Positions 7,991 through 18,085 of a DNA stretch of 64,000 nt are shown here, piece by piece. Below the pieces are notes generated by a model. That model saw only the letters and a program-made list of their open reading frames with translations. It did no database searches and was not told the origin of the DNA. The position numbers and the translations under genes are program-made. The stretch is from Chloroflexota bacterium (lineage in GTDB: Bacteria; Chloroflexota; Dehalococcoidia; JACQUO01), in contig JACQUO010000023.1 in NCBI GenBank assembly GCA_016210205.1, forward strand, positions 129,788-193,787, in the 5' to 3' direction. How positions within the stretch are numbered: position 1 is the first letter of the stretch; every line of letters starts with the position of its first letter.

Positions 7991-9717
7991 GGCTGGCTTG
8001 CCTCCTTGATGGCCGCCACCACCTCCCCCGGGGTGATGGGCCGCCCCTCTGGGATGGCCAGGGAGGTCACCGGCAGGCCCAGACGCGCCTTGAGCAGGCT
8101 GGCGAACTGGCCGGTGTAGTTGGATTCAGGGACGATGATGGCCCCCAGCCCCCGGACGAAACGGCGGATTTGCGCCTCCGGCAGGGGATTGAGGGCCAGA
8201 GGATAGAGGGCCCGGGCCGACAGGCCCTGCTCCCGGGCCTGGGCGATGGCCTCCCGCACGGCCCCCTCGGTGGAGCCCCAGCCGATGAGGCCTACCCTGG
8301 CCTGGGAGCTGCCGAAGACATGGACCTGGCGCAGCTCCCTCCCCGCCATCGCCAGCTTGTGGAAGCGCTTCTCGGTCATGCGGCGGTGCATCTCGGAGGT
8401 GTAGCTGGGAGCGCCCTCCTCGTCGTGTTCCAGGCCCGTGGCCACATAGGTGCCCCCGGGAGTGCCGGGGCGGGCCATAGGGGAGACCCCACTCTCGGTG
8501 AAGCGATACCTCTTATAGCCGCCAAGGTCATCGGGGGACGGCAGGAGGCGCCTGGTTTTGTGAACCTGGAGGAGGCGGGGCCGGTCGAAAGCCTCCCTGC
8601 GCTTGGCGATGAACTGGTCCAGGAGGATGATAACGGGCATCTGATACCTGTCCGCCAGGTTGAAAGCCTTCAGCGTGAGCCCAAAGCAGCTCTGGACATC
8701 GGTTGGGGCCAGGACGATGCGGGGGGCCTCGCCATGGGAGCCGTAGAGCGCGAGGTTCAGGTCGGCCTGCTCGGGCTTGGTAGGGAGGCCCGTGCTGGGA
8801 CCACCCCGCTGCACATCCACGATGACCGCGGGGATTTCGGCCATGCTGGCCAGGCCGATGAGCTCCTGCATGAGGGTGAAACCCGGGCCAGAGGTGGCCG
8901 CCATAGCCCGCTCCCCGGCGAAGGAAGCCCCCAGAACCATGCCCAGGGCCGCCATCTCGTCCTCGCCCTGGAGCACGGCGCCGCCGAACTTGGGCAGCTC
9001 CCGGGCCAGGAACTCCATGATGTCCGTGGCCGGGGTGATGGGGTAGCCGGCGAAGAGCTTGAGCCCCGCGGCGATGGCCCCCAGGGCCACGGCCTCGTTG
9101 CCGGACATGACCAGGTGGGCGCCCATTTCCCCCTGTCGGGGGCGCAGGTGGAACTTGAGGTGAGCGGAGTCCGCGGCATAGGTGAAGCCGACCTTGAGGG
9201 CCGTCAGGTTCGCTTCCATCTGGTCCGGGAAGCGCTCTTTCACGGCCTCGGTCAGGTACTTCTGGGGCAGACCCAGGAGCCGGCCCGCCAGCCCCAGGGC
9301 CACCATGTTGCGGGCTCGGGCGCTGGCTCCGGCCAGGCGGAGGAGCTCTGCCATGGGCACAGGACAGATATAGTGGCCCTCGTGGTCGAACTCGCAAGCC
9401 AGGGGGTGGTCGGTGGCAGCGGCCCCCTCGTAGATGGCCATGCCGCCCTCCTTGAGGGCCTCCAGATGGGGCAGGGCCGCCTCCCTATCGATGGCCAGGA
9501 GCAGGTCCAGACGCTCCCCGGGGTCCGTCACGGGGGCCGGGCTGATGCAGACCTGATAGACGGTGTCGCCGCCGCGAACCTCGGCGCCATAGCTTTCGAA
9601 GGTATGGCTGTGGAGGCCCCAGTGGCCCGCGGCCACCGCCAGCAACTCGCCTGCAGTGATAATCCCGTCGCCGGCGCGGCCGCTGACCCGGACTACGACC
9701 GCTTTCGCTCGCCTCAT
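7987..9717 (-). CDS. korA: 2-oxoacid:acceptor oxidoreductase, fused gamma-alpha subunit
   Basis: N-terminal GRAGDGIITAGELLA...SYGAEVRGGDT; then GNEAVALGAIAAGLKLFAGYPITPATDIMEFLA; 4-bp overlap with korB. Confidence 0.92.
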   Translation of the reverse strand: MRRAKAVVVRVSGRAGDGIITAGELLAVAAGHWGLHSHTFESYGAEVRGGDTVYQVCISPAPVTDPGERLDLLLAIDREAALPHLEALKEGGMAIYEGAAATDHPLACEFDHEGHYICPVPMAELLRLAGASARARNMVALGLAGRLLGLPQKYLTEAVKERFPDQMEANLTALKVGFTYAADSAHLKFHLRPRQGEMGAHLVMSGNEAVALGAIAAGLKLFAGYPITPATDIMEFLARELPKFGGAVLQGEDEMAALGMVLGASFAGERAMAATSGPGFTLMQELIGLASMAEIPAVIVDVQRGGPSTGLPTKPEQADLNLALYGSHGEAPRIVLAPTDVQSCFGLTLKAFNLADRYQMPVIILLDQFIAKRREAFDRPRLLQVHKTRRLLPSPDDLGGYKRYRFTESGVSPMARPGTPGGTYVATGLEHDEEGAPSYTSEMHRRMTEKRFHKLAMAGRELRQVHVFGSSQARVGLIGWGSTEGAVREAIAQAREQGLSARALYPLALNPLPEAQIRRFVRGLGAIIVPESNYTGQFASLLKARLGLPVTSLAIPEGRPITPGEVVAAIKEASQP

Positions 9718-9718
9718 G

Positions 9719-10387
9719 TCATGTTATCCTGGGAGAGCCCTTCTTGGGGTCTCCTTCGCTCTTATTGATGATATAGCTACAGCACTCCTGGCCCCCCGCC
9801 CGGGACGTCTCCCGCATCACATTCACCCCCAGCAGCCCCTTGATGAAGGTCTGGTCCACGGCACAGAGGGACTGGTGAGCCTCGGCCACCAGCCGGTAGG
9901 GACAGTTGTGAGCCACCAGAGCGTAGTGGTCGCCCTCGGTGCGGCACTCGGCAGAAAAACCCTCCTCGTTGAGGATGCGGCAGACCTCAGCAACCCGCTC
10001 CCCCAGGTCTTTGCCCAGCATACGCTCCCCGTGGCGAGCAGCGAGCCGCTGGCCCATGCGTTGATAGAGATGGGCTAGCACCTCAAGGCCATCCTTCCCG
10101 TATAGCTCCTGGACGCCAAGGCTAGCCAACTCCTGAATAAGGGAACTGGAGAGTCGATGGTACTTCCGGGGAAGCATCTCCAGGCTAGCCTCGGTGAGGA
10201 AATAGCTGTGGTGGGGCCGGCCCGTGTCCCGGTGCACCACCTCATAGGCCACCAGGTTATCTCGCTGCAGGATGTCCAGGTGACGCCGCACGGTAGCGGG
10301 CGCCAGCTTGAGGAGCTCTGCCAACTCCTCGGCCCGGGCCTCCCGCTGCTTCTGCAGGATTTCGATGATGTGTTCTCTTGTGCCCAT
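9719..10387 (-). CDS. HTH transcriptional regulator, SufR-like with C-terminal cysteines
   Basis: REHIIEILQKQREARAEELAELLKLAPATVRRHLDILQRDNLV winged HTH; C-terminal C-X13-C-X12-C then CC. Confidence 0.75.
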   Translation of the reverse strand: MGTREHIIEILQKQREARAEELAELLKLAPATVRRHLDILQRDNLVAYEVVHRDTGRPHHSYFLTEASLEMLPRKYHRLSSSLIQELASLGVQELYGKDGLEVLAHLYQRMGQRLAARHGERMLGKDLGERVAEVCRILNEEGFSAECRTEGDHYALVAHNCPYRLVAEAHQSLCAVDQTFIKGLLGVNVMRETSRAGGQECCSYIINKSEGDPKKGSPRIT

Positions 10388-10456
10388 CTCTTTCTATTAT
10401 AAACCCCCCTTGAAGTGGAATGCCCTTGCGGTGTTCAGTATACCAAAGGGGTTTCG

Positions 10457-10518
10457 TTTTAGCAATTAAAATCATTTAATGGTTAAAAGCTAGACTTAAC
10501 CACAATATTATGCTAAAA
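10457..10518. promoter_or_regulatory. Nested inverted repeats (candidate operator) in divergent intergenic region
   Basis: TTTTAGCA (10457-10464) / TGCTAAAA (10511-10518) and TGGTTAA (10480-10486) / TTAACCA (10496-10502); AT-rich. Confidence 0.5.
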
Positions 10519-10545
10519 TATCAACAAAGCCTGGAGGGGTGAGCC

Positions 10546-10779
10546 ATGAGGAAAAAACTAGCCCCTGTCCTGGAGACCCCGCCCCAGGAGCGAGAGAAGC
10601 CCCTTGCCGATTGCCAGCATCACTGGGTCATCGATTCTCCCCATGGCCCTGAGAGCCGGGGCGTCTGCCGCAAGTGCGGCGCCCAAAAGGCCTTCCTGAA
10701 TACCTTCCGCTCCTATTTCTGGGAGGAAGACTCCCAGGGAGAGGCCCGGCGGCGGGCCGCCGCCTCGGATCAGGGCTGA
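10546..10779 (+). CDS. Small Cys/His-containing hypothetical protein (zinc-ribbon-like)
   Basis: CQHHWVIDSPHGPESRGVCRKCGAQKAFLNTF; RBS ggaggggtgag upstream. Confidence 0.65.
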   Translation: MRKKLAPVLETPPQEREKPLADCQHHWVIDSPHGPESRGVCRKCGAQKAFLNTFRSYFWEEDSQGEARRRAAASDQG

Positions 10780-10870
10780 GGGACAGGTGTTGACAGAGGG
10801 ATAGCCGTCCCACAAAATGGTGGCGCTGGCGGAACGGCCCTGGGGGGCCGGTGCCTCCGACGAGGTGGGG

Positions 10871-12121
10871 ATGGCGTCAAAAAATCATGACCTAGAGCGA
10901 GAGCTCCAATCGCTGCTGGCCCGGGAAGGCCGTGTCACCTTCGCCCAGTTCATGGAGGTGGCACTATACTGGCCTGGGGCGGGTTATTATACCTCAGGGC
11001 GCAGCCCGGCGGGGCCGGAGGGCGACTATTACACCAGCCCCTCCGTCCATCCCGCCTTCGGCGCCCTCCTCGCCCTGCAGATGGAGGAGATGTGGCAGCG
11101 CTTGGCCCGCCCCCACCGCTTCTGGGCCGTTGAGTTGGGCGCGGGGCCGGGCCGCTTGGCCCAGGACATCACCGGCTTCTCCCGCCATCTCGACCCCCAA
11201 TTCGCTGCCGCCCTCCGCTATGTCTGCGTCGACCGCGGTGGGGGCGGCGGTCCGGGCGGCCTCCGCGCCCTACGGGCCACGGGCATCCCCTTTCGCAACC
11301 TGATAGGCTGTATCCTGAGCAACGAGCTCCTGGACGCCTTCCCCGTCCACCGGGTGAGGAGGCAGGGCAGAAGGCTTCTGGAATCCTTCATCTCCCTGTC
11401 AGAGGGCAAGCTCACAGAACTCTGGGCCGAGCCCTCCACCCCGGCTCTGGCAGAATACCTGGCCGCCCTGGGAATAAGCCTGCCCGAGGGGTGTCTGGCG
11501 GAGGTCCGCCCCGCCTTAGCACCCTGGATACGAAAGGTGGGCCAGGCCCTATCCCGCGGCTTCGTCCTCACCATCGACTACGGGGGCCTGGCCCCAGAGC
11601 TTTATGGCGCACATCAGCCCCAAGGGACGCTGCTGTGCCACTATCGCCATACCGTCCACCAAGACCCCCTGGCCCATCTGGGGGAGCAGGACATCACCGC
11701 CCCCGTGGACTTCACCACTCTGGTCATGGCGGGCGAGGAGGTTGGGCTGGAGCCCCTGGGGCTGGTGAGCCAGGGCCGCTTCCTGGAGAACCTCGGCCTG
11801 CGCGAGTACCGGGAGGCCCTCGCCCGGCGAGGGCTGCCCTCCGCGGAGCACCACGCCAACCAGATGGCTCTCCTGGACCTGGCCCGGCCCGAGGGGATGG
11901 GCAACTTCCGGGTTCTGGTTCAAGGCAAGGGCGTGGCGACGGAGCCGCTCCTGGGCCTGATTCCCTCCCCGTCCCACTGGAGGCGGCTCAGGGAACTACC
12001 CCTGCCCCAGCTGGAGCCAGAGCGGGCCTTCCTCCTGCGGGGCCGCTATCCCCACCTAGCCCAGGAGATTGACCCGCAACCCCCATCCGAAATGCCCGTG
12101 GCGCCGAGAAAGGGTGACTAG
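10871..12121 (+). CDS. SAM-dependent methyltransferase, MidA/NDUFAF7 family (DUF185)
   Basis: GRVTFAQFMEVALYWPGAGYYTSG, DYYTSPSVHPAFGALLALQMEEMW, ELGAGPGRLAQDI, NELLDAFPVHRV. Confidence 0.88.
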   Translation: MASKNHDLERELQSLLAREGRVTFAQFMEVALYWPGAGYYTSGRSPAGPEGDYYTSPSVHPAFGALLALQMEEMWQRLARPHRFWAVELGAGPGRLAQDITGFSRHLDPQFAAALRYVCVDRGGGGGPGGLRALRATGIPFRNLIGCILSNELLDAFPVHRVRRQGRRLLESFISLSEGKLTELWAEPSTPALAEYLAALGISLPEGCLAEVRPALAPWIRKVGQALSRGFVLTIDYGGLAPELYGAHQPQGTLLCHYRHTVHQDPLAHLGEQDITAPVDFTTLVMAGEEVGLEPLGLVSQGRFLENLGLREYREALARRGLPSAEHHANQMALLDLARPEGMGNFRVLVQGKGVATEPLLGLIPSPSHWRRLRELPLPQLEPERAFLLRGRYPHLAQEIDPQPPSEMPVAPRKGD

Positions 12122-12122
12122 C

Positions 12123-13088
12123 ATGCCCGACCAGGAACACCTTCTGGATGCCTATTCCCAGGCGGTGACCAGGGTGGTGGAGAAGGTCAGCCCCACCGTG
12201 GTGAAAATCGGGGTCTCCCAGCCCGCCCAGGGGGGGCGGGGCCGCCGCCACGAGCACACCGGCGCCGGCTCCGGTGTCATCATCGCCCCCGACGGCTACA
12301 TCCTCACCAACAGCCATGTGGTCCACGACGCCCAACACCTGGAGGTGACCACCGCCGCCGGCCAGACCTTCCCCGCCCAGACGGTGGGGGAGGACCCGGA
12401 CACCGACCTGGCGGTGATTCGCGGCGAGGCCCGGGACTTGCCCGTGGCGAACCTGGGGGACTCGGACAAGCTCAAGGTGGGCCAACTGGTCATCGCCATC
12501 GGCAACCCGCTGGGGTTCCAGGCCACGGTCACCGCCGGGGTGGTGAGCGCCCTGGGCCGCTCCCTCCGGGGCCAGGCGGGAAGGCTCATCGAGAACATCA
12601 TCCAGACCGACGCAGCCCTCAACCCGGGCAACTCCGGCGGCCCCCTGGCGGACACCCTCTCCCAGGTGGTGGGCATCAACACCGCCATCATCCCCTTTGC
12701 CCAGGGGATTTCCTTCGCCATCCCCATCAACACCGCCCGCTGGGTCATGGGGCTGCTCATCAAGGAAGGGCGGGTGCGCCGGCCCTACCTGGGCGTCTCC
12801 GTAGCGCCCGTGCCCCTGCATCCCCGTATGATAGCAGCCCTGAAGCTGCCCGCGGAGCGGGCCCTGCGGGTGGTGGAGGTGGTGCCGGGCAGCGGGGCCG
12901 ACGCGGCGGGCCTGGAGCCAGGGGATATCATCGTGGCGGTGGACGGCCGCCCTATCCAGAGCGCCGACGAGCTGCACCAGCTCCTGGCCAAGATGGGCAT
13001 CGGCGCGGAGCTCTCCCTGGCCGTCATCCGGGAGTACCAGTGGCTGGAGTTTCGCATCAAGACCCGGGAAGCGCCTCCCCCCAACTGA
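12123..13088 (+). CDS. S1C-family serine protease with PDZ domain (HtrA/DegP-like)
   Basis: GSGVIIAPDGYILTNSHVV, DPDTDLAVI, QTDAALNPGNSGGPL, PDZ domain. No obvious signal peptide. Confidence 0.93.
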   Translation: MPDQEHLLDAYSQAVTRVVEKVSPTVVKIGVSQPAQGGRGRRHEHTGAGSGVIIAPDGYILTNSHVVHDAQHLEVTTAAGQTFPAQTVGEDPDTDLAVIRGEARDLPVANLGDSDKLKVGQLVIAIGNPLGFQATVTAGVVSALGRSLRGQAGRLIENIIQTDAALNPGNSGGPLADTLSQVVGINTAIIPFAQGISFAIPINTARWVMGLLIKEGRVRRPYLGVSVAPVPLHPRMIAALKLPAERALRVVEVVPGSGADAAGLEPGDIIVAVDGRPIQSADELHQLLAKMGIGAELSLAVIREYQWLEFRIKTREAPPPN

Positions 13089-13152
13089 GAGGGCGAGGCG
13101 TGGCCATAGGCCGGGATAGCACCGGCCCCATAAAGTCGACAGGAGGCACCCC

Positions 13153-14337
13153 ATGGCCTTTGAAATCGCCAAGGACGTCTATTGGGTGGGCGCCCTGGAC
13201 GCTCAAATCCGCATTTTCGATGTCATCATGAAGGCCCCCCATGGCACCACCTACAACGCTTACCTGGTCAAAGGTCGGGACAAGACCGCCCTGATTGACA
13301 CCGTCAAGGCCAAATACAAAAACACCCTCCTGACCCACCTGCGGGAGCTTATCGACCCCAAGGAGCTGGACTATATCATCATCAACCACACCGAACCCGA
13401 CCACACGGGGGCTTTGGAGACCCTCATGGCGCAGGCTCCCCAGGCCCGGGTAGTCATCTCCCGCACCGCGGAGAGCTACCTCAAACACCTCCTCAACCGG
13501 GATGTGGCCCCCCTCAAGGTGGGCGACGACGATGTCCTGGACCTGGGCGGGCGTGAGTTGCGCTTCTTCTCCACCCCCTTCCTCCACTGGCCCGACACCA
13601 TGTTCACCTACCTGCCCCAGGAGAGCATCCTCTTCCCCTGCGACTATCTAGGATGCCACTTCTGCGACGAGCGTCTCTGGGATGACAGCGTGGACGACTT
13701 CTCCGCCTCCTTCGACTACTATTTCCACATCATCATGCGCCCCTTCAAGGAATATAGCCGCAAGGCCCTGGAAAAAATCACGCCCATGGACTGGAAGCTC
13801 ATCGCCCCCAGCCACGGGCCGCTATTGCGCAGCAACCCCCGTCGCTACCTGGAGCTCTACCGGCGCTGGAGCCAGGAGCCCCCGGCAGCAGACCGACCCA
13901 AGTCCCTGATTGTCCTCTACGCCTCGGCTTACGGCAACACCGGGGCCATGGCCCAGGAGATAGCCCGGGGGGCCGAGGCCGCCGGAGCCAAAGTTATGGT
14001 TTATGACCTCATGGCTTTAGATAGCGACCCCCGGCTAGTGGACGCCGTGGAACAGGCCGACGGCCTGGCCGTGGGCTCCTGCACCATCAACGCCGACGCG
14101 GTGCGTCCGGTCTGGGAGTTCCTGGCCAGCCTGGCCACCTTGCGGGTCAAGGGCAAGGTAGGAGTGGCCTTCGGCTCCTACGCCTGGAGCGGCGAGGCCC
14201 CCAAGCTCATCGAGGAGCGGCTGCGGGGCCTGAAGCTCAAGGTGAGCGAGGAAGCCCTGAGAGCGCACCTGGTGCCCACGGCGGAGGACCTGGCCCACTG
14301 CCGCGAGCTGGGGGAGCGGTTGGCCAAGTCCCTATGA
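13153..14337 (+). CDS. FprA-family A-type flavoprotein (flavodiiron protein)
   Basis: IINHTEPDHTGALETLM diiron motif; C-terminal flavodoxin ASAYGNTGAMAQEIARG. Confidence 0.93.
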   Translation: MAFEIAKDVYWVGALDAQIRIFDVIMKAPHGTTYNAYLVKGRDKTALIDTVKAKYKNTLLTHLRELIDPKELDYIIINHTEPDHTGALETLMAQAPQARVVISRTAESYLKHLLNRDVAPLKVGDDDVLDLGGRELRFFSTPFLHWPDTMFTYLPQESILFPCDYLGCHFCDERLWDDSVDDFSASFDYYFHIIMRPFKEYSRKALEKITPMDWKLIAPSHGPLLRSNPRRYLELYRRWSQEPPAADRPKSLIVLYASAYGNTGAMAQEIARGAEAAGAKVMVYDLMALDSDPRLVDAVEQADGLAVGSCTINADAVRPVWEFLASLATLRVKGKVGVAFGSYAWSGEAPKLIEERLRGLKLKVSEEALRAHLVPTAEDLAHCRELGERLAKSL

Positions 14338-14457
14338 GTCAAGTCCATCCCCCGGCCCCCTTCTCCTTCCAGTTCCAGGAGAAGGGAGTAATGCCAAACT
14401 TGAGGGACACCCCAAGCCCCCACCAGAGGGGCTTGGCCCCTCTGGACTCCCACTCAC
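14338..14457. repeat. Intergenic hairpin repeat family, copy B
   Basis: CCCTTCTCCT-tccagttcc-AGGAGAAGGG hairpin, GAGGGACACCCCAAGCCCCCACC, AGAGGGGC-TTG-GCCCCTCT hairpin, GGACTCCC. Confidence 0.75.
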
Positions 14458-15068
14458 TTGCCGGTATAAACGGCATTGAGGCGTTCCGCCTTCTCTAGGC
14501 GGGCGCTCACCACCCCCCAGTCAATGTTCTTCATGAAGGCGTCCAAATAAGCAGCGCGGCGCACCCCGTGGTCAATCATGTAGGCGTGCTCATAGACATC
14601 CAGCACCAGGACGGGGACGGCGTTCCAGACCCCGCCCACATCGTGGACATCGCAGAGATAGTGGTGGAGCCTGCCGTCCTCCAGGTTCAGGGCCAGTGCC
14701 ACCCAGCCCCGGGCCGAAATGCCGCAGGCCCGCAGGTCCGCCTTCCAGGCCTCCACGGAGCCGAAATCCCGGGCCAGCCGCTCCGCCACCTTGCCCGATG
14801 GCTCCCCACCACCCTTTTTCAGGTTGCCGAAGTAATACTCGTGGAGGTAGATGCCGTTGGTGGCGAAGACCTCCTCCTTCTTCAGCTCGCGGATGTCGCT
14901 GAAGGTGGCGTTGGCCTTGGTACGGTCCGCGGGGCCCAGCTTCTCTTCAATTTCGTTGAGCTTGTTCACATACCCCACATAGAGGGTGTCCCGGTGCTGG
15001 GCCAGCTGGTTCTCGGAGATTCCATCCAAACCCCCAGGGAAGGGGTAGCTCTTGGGCATGTGGGCCAT
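14454..15068 (-). CDS. Superoxide dismutase (Fe/Mn type)
   Basis: LHEYYFGNLKKGGGEPSG, GWVALALNLEDGRLHHY, VLVLDVYEHAYMIDHGVRRAAYLDAFMKNIDW. Confidence 0.9.
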   Translation of the reverse strand: MAHMPKSYPFPGGLDGISENQLAQHRDTLYVGYVNKLNEIEEKLGPADRTKANATFSDIRELKKEEVFATNGIYLHEYYFGNLKKGGGEPSGKVAERLARDFGSVEAWKADLRACGISARGWVALALNLEDGRLHHYLCDVHDVGGVWNAVPVLVLDVYEHAYMIDHGVRRAAYLDAFMKNIDWGVVSARLEKAERLNAVYTGK

Positions 15069-15210
15069 GGTGTCCTCCTCAAAATCATGATTATCTCCAT
15101 GGTAAAGTAAGGACAGGGGAGGGTCAATAGGCCCAGCTACCCTTTACAACGGGAAGCTGGAAAGTTATCATGGGTCAAACGCCTTCACCAGCACCTTTCA
15201 GGGAGGCCTT

Positions 15211-16314
15211 ATGGAGCCTGACCCCCAGGCCCTCAAGCACAGCCCCCTCTTCGGGGAGCAACAGGCCCTGGGGGCGCGCCTGGTTTACTTCGCCGGCTGG
15301 CAGCTTCCCGTCCAGTACCGGGGCATCCTGGAGGAGCACCGGGCGGTGCGCTCCCGGGCCGGCGTCTTCGATGTCTCCCATCTCTGCCGCACCGAGCTTC
15401 GGGGGGAGAAAGCCGCCGCCTTGCTCCAGCGGGTGCTCACCACCGATGTCACCCGCCTGACCCCAGGTGCCGGCCAGTACACCCTCCTCTGCCAGGAAGA
15501 CGGCGGTATCCTGGACGACGCCATCCTCTACCGGCTAGAGGACTATTTCCTGCTGGTGAGCAATGCTGCCAACGCCGAGAAGGTGAGGGCGTGGCTGGTG
15601 CACTGGGCCGGACCTGCAAGCCAACCTCAAATAGAGGACACCACAAGACAGACGGGGATGCTGGCCTTCCAGGGGCCTCTGGCCGCCCGAGACCTGGATG
15701 CCCTGACTCACCACGAGGCCGCCCAACTCGCCCCCTTCCACATCCGCGCCCTGCGCATCGGCAGGCATATGGCCCTCATCTCCCGCACCGGCTACACCGG
15801 TGAGGACGGCTTCGAGCTTATCCTCACCCCCGAGGACACGGTGCGGGTCTGGCGGCATCTCCTGGCCCACGGCGCCGCCCCCTGCGGCCTGGGGGCCCGG
15901 GACACCCTGCGCCTGGAGGCAGGCTATCTGCTCCACGGCAACGATATGGATGCCGCCACCAACCCGCTGGAAGTGGGCTTGGGCCGTTTCGTCCACTGGG
16001 ACAAGGGCGAGTTCATCGGGCGGGAGGCCCTGGTGAAGGCCAAGGAGCGGGGCGTGGCCCGCAGGCTGGTGGGCTTCGAGATGGTGGGCCGGGGCATCGC
16101 GCGGCGAGGATACAATGTGCTCGCGGGAAGCGAAGTCATTGGCAGTGTCACCAGCGGCACCTTCGCCCCCACCCTGGACCGGGCCATCGGCCTGGCCCTG
16201 GTGCGGGCCCAGCTCGCCCAGCCGGGCCAGGGCCTCGCGGTGGAGATTCGCGGCGAGCCGGTCGAGGCCCGGGTGGTGGCCCTGCCCTTTTACCGCCGCC
16301 CCAAAGTAAACTGA
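15211..16314 (+). CDS. gcvT: Glycine cleavage system T protein (aminomethyltransferase)
   Basis: AGVFDVSHLCRTELRG, ISRTGYTGEDGFEL, LGARDTLRLEAGYLLHGNDMD; first gene of a gcv cluster. Confidence 0.95.
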   Translation: MEPDPQALKHSPLFGEQQALGARLVYFAGWQLPVQYRGILEEHRAVRSRAGVFDVSHLCRTELRGEKAAALLQRVLTTDVTRLTPGAGQYTLLCQEDGGILDDAILYRLEDYFLLVSNAANAEKVRAWLVHWAGPASQPQIEDTTRQTGMLAFQGPLAARDLDALTHHEAAQLAPFHIRALRIGRHMALISRTGYTGEDGFELILTPEDTVRVWRHLLAHGAAPCGLGARDTLRLEAGYLLHGNDMDAATNPLEVGLGRFVHWDKGEFIGREALVKAKERGVARRLVGFEMVGRGIARRGYNVLAGSEVIGSVTSGTFAPTLDRAIGLALVRAQLAQPGQGLAVEIRGEPVEARVVALPFYRRPKVN

Positions 16315-16327
16315 ACCGGGAGGCTCT

Positions 16328-16729
16328 ATGCATCCCCAGAACTGCTACTACTCTAAAGAACACGAGTGGCTCAAGCTTGAGCGGGACGGCACGGCCCTGG
16401 TGGGCATCACCCACTACGCCCAGGACCAGTTGGGGGATGTGGTCTTCCTGGCCCTGCCGTCTGTGGGGGCCCGCCTCCAGCAGTTCCAAAAGCTGGGGGA
16501 GATTGAGTCGGTGAAGGCGGTCTCGGGCCTCTTCTCCCCCGCCAGCGGCCAGGTGCTCGAGGTGAACCAGCAGGTGCTGGACAAGCCGGAACTGGTGAAC
16601 AAGGAGCCTTATGTCCGGGGCTGGCTACTGCGCCTGCGCCTGGACGACCCCGGGGAGCTGAAGCGCCTCCTTTCCGCCCAGGCTTACGAAGACCTCCTGG
16701 CGGGGATGGGCGCCCCCCACACCCCTTAG
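16328..16729 (+). CDS. gcvH: Glycine cleavage system H protein
   Basis: EHEWLKLERDGTALVGITHYAQDQLGDVVF...GEIESVKAVSGLFSPASGQVLEVN. Confidence 0.95.
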   Translation: MHPQNCYYSKEHEWLKLERDGTALVGITHYAQDQLGDVVFLALPSVGARLQQFQKLGEIESVKAVSGLFSPASGQVLEVNQQVLDKPELVNKEPYVRGWLLRLRLDDPGELKRLLSAQAYEDLLAGMGAPHTP

Positions 16730-16747
16730 GTTCAGGAGCGTGCCGCC

Positions 16748-18085
16748 TTGATTAACCCTTACATCCCCAACACCGACGCCGACCGCCGAGCCATGCTGGA
16801 GACCATCGGCGTCTCCTCCGCGGAGGAGCTGTTCCGTGACATCCCGGCGCAGTTTCGTGACCCCCCCCTGCGCCTGCCCCGGCCCCTCTCGGAGCTGGAG
16901 CTGCGGCGGGAGCTGACGGCCCTGGCGGAGGAGAACACCCACGCCGAACGCTACGCTTGCTTTTTGGGAGGTGGCGCCTACCGCCACTTCGTCCCCGCGG
17001 TGGTGAGGCACATCATCTCCCGCAACGAGTTCGCCACCGCCTACACCCCCTATCAGGCAGAGGTGAGCCAGGGCACCCTCCAGGCCATCTACGAGTTCCA
17101 ATCTTTGATAAGCCTGCTCATGGGGATGGAGGTGGCCAACGCCGGCATGTATGATGGGGCCTCGGCCCTGGCGGAGGCGGCCCTCATGGCCTGCCGGGTC
17201 ACGGGACGGCGCACGGTCGCCTACCGGGAGACCCTGAACCCCCGCTGGCTGGAGGTGGTGCGCACCTACACCGCCCCCCAGGGCATCGAACTGCTGCCGC
17301 TCCGGGGCGGCGAGCGGCAGCGCCCCCGCCTGCCCCGTGGCCCGGAGCTCGCCGCTGTCCTGGTGCAGAGCCCCAACCACTATGGCTATCTGGAGGACTG
17401 GGAGACCTGGGCCGGGGCCGCCCACGCGGCCGGCGCCCTTCTGGTCGCCGCCGCCGACCCCATCGCCCTGGGCCTCTTCCGCCCGCCCGGCGACTGCGGG
17501 GCGGACATCGCGGTGGCCGAGGGCCAGCCGTTGGGCAGCGCCCTCTCCTTCGGCGGGCCGTATCTGGGCCTCTTCGCCTGCCGGGAGCGGGATGTGCGCC
17601 AGATGCCCAGCCGCATCGTAGGGCGCACCACCGACACGCAAGGGCAGGAGGGCTTCGTCCTCACCCTCCAGCCCCGGGAGCAGCACATCCGCCGCGAGAA
17701 AGCCACCTCCAACATCTGCACTAACGAGGCCCTGGTGTCCCTGGCAGCCACAGTGTATCTGGCGGCGCTGGGGCCGCGGGGCCTGCGGGAGATTGCGGAG
17801 CTTTGCTATCATAAAGCCCACTACGCCGCCCGGCGCATCCGGCAGCTGCCAGGTTATTCCGTGCAACGGGGATTGTTCTTTCAGGAGTTCCTGGTGGAGT
17901 GCCCGGCCCCGCCTGCGGAGCTCAACGCCGCGCTCCTAGAACGGGGCATCATCGGCGGGCTGGAGGCGGGCGAGCGCCACCCCCACGGGATGATATTATG
18001 TGTCACGGAGATGAACACGAGAGCGGAGATTAATCAGCTCGTGGCCGCCCTGGGGGAGTGGGGCGAGCCAGGCCGAAAGAAGTAG
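16748..18085 (+). CDS. gcvPA: Glycine dehydrogenase (decarboxylating) subunit 1
   Basis: YIPNTDADRRAMLETIGVSSAEELFRDIP, FLGGGAYRHFVPAVV, YTPYQAEVSQGTLQAIYEFQS; TTG start. Confidence 0.95.
   Translation: MINPYIPNTDADRRAMLETIGVSSAEELFRDIPAQFRDPPLRLPRPLSELELRRELTALAEENTHAERYACFLGGGAYRHFVPAVVRHIISRNEFATAYTPYQAEVSQGTLQAIYEFQSLISLLMGMEVANAGMYDGASALAEAALMACRVTGRRTVAYRETLNPRWLEVVRTYTAPQGIELLPLRGGERQRPRLPRGPELAAVLVQSPNHYGYLEDWETWAGAAHAAGALLVAAADPIALGLFRPPGDCGADIAVAEGQPLGSALSFGGPYLGLFACRERDVRQMPSRIVGRTTDTQGQEGFVLTLQPREQHIRREKATSNICTNEALVSLAATVYLAALGPRGLREIAELCYHKAHYAARRIRQLPGYSVQRGLFFQEFLVECPAPPAELNAALLERGIIGGLEAGERHPHGMILCVTEMNTRAEINQLVAALGEWGEPGRKK

Noticed and set aside
8170-9768. 532-aa plus-strand ORF opposite korA
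   Set aside because: Antisense shadow of korA; no coherent protein features.
15069-15210. Possible glycine riboswitch upstream of gcvT
   Set aside because: Looked for tandem aptamer-like conserved segments; none could be recognised by eye. An Infernal search with the glycine riboswitch model would settle it.
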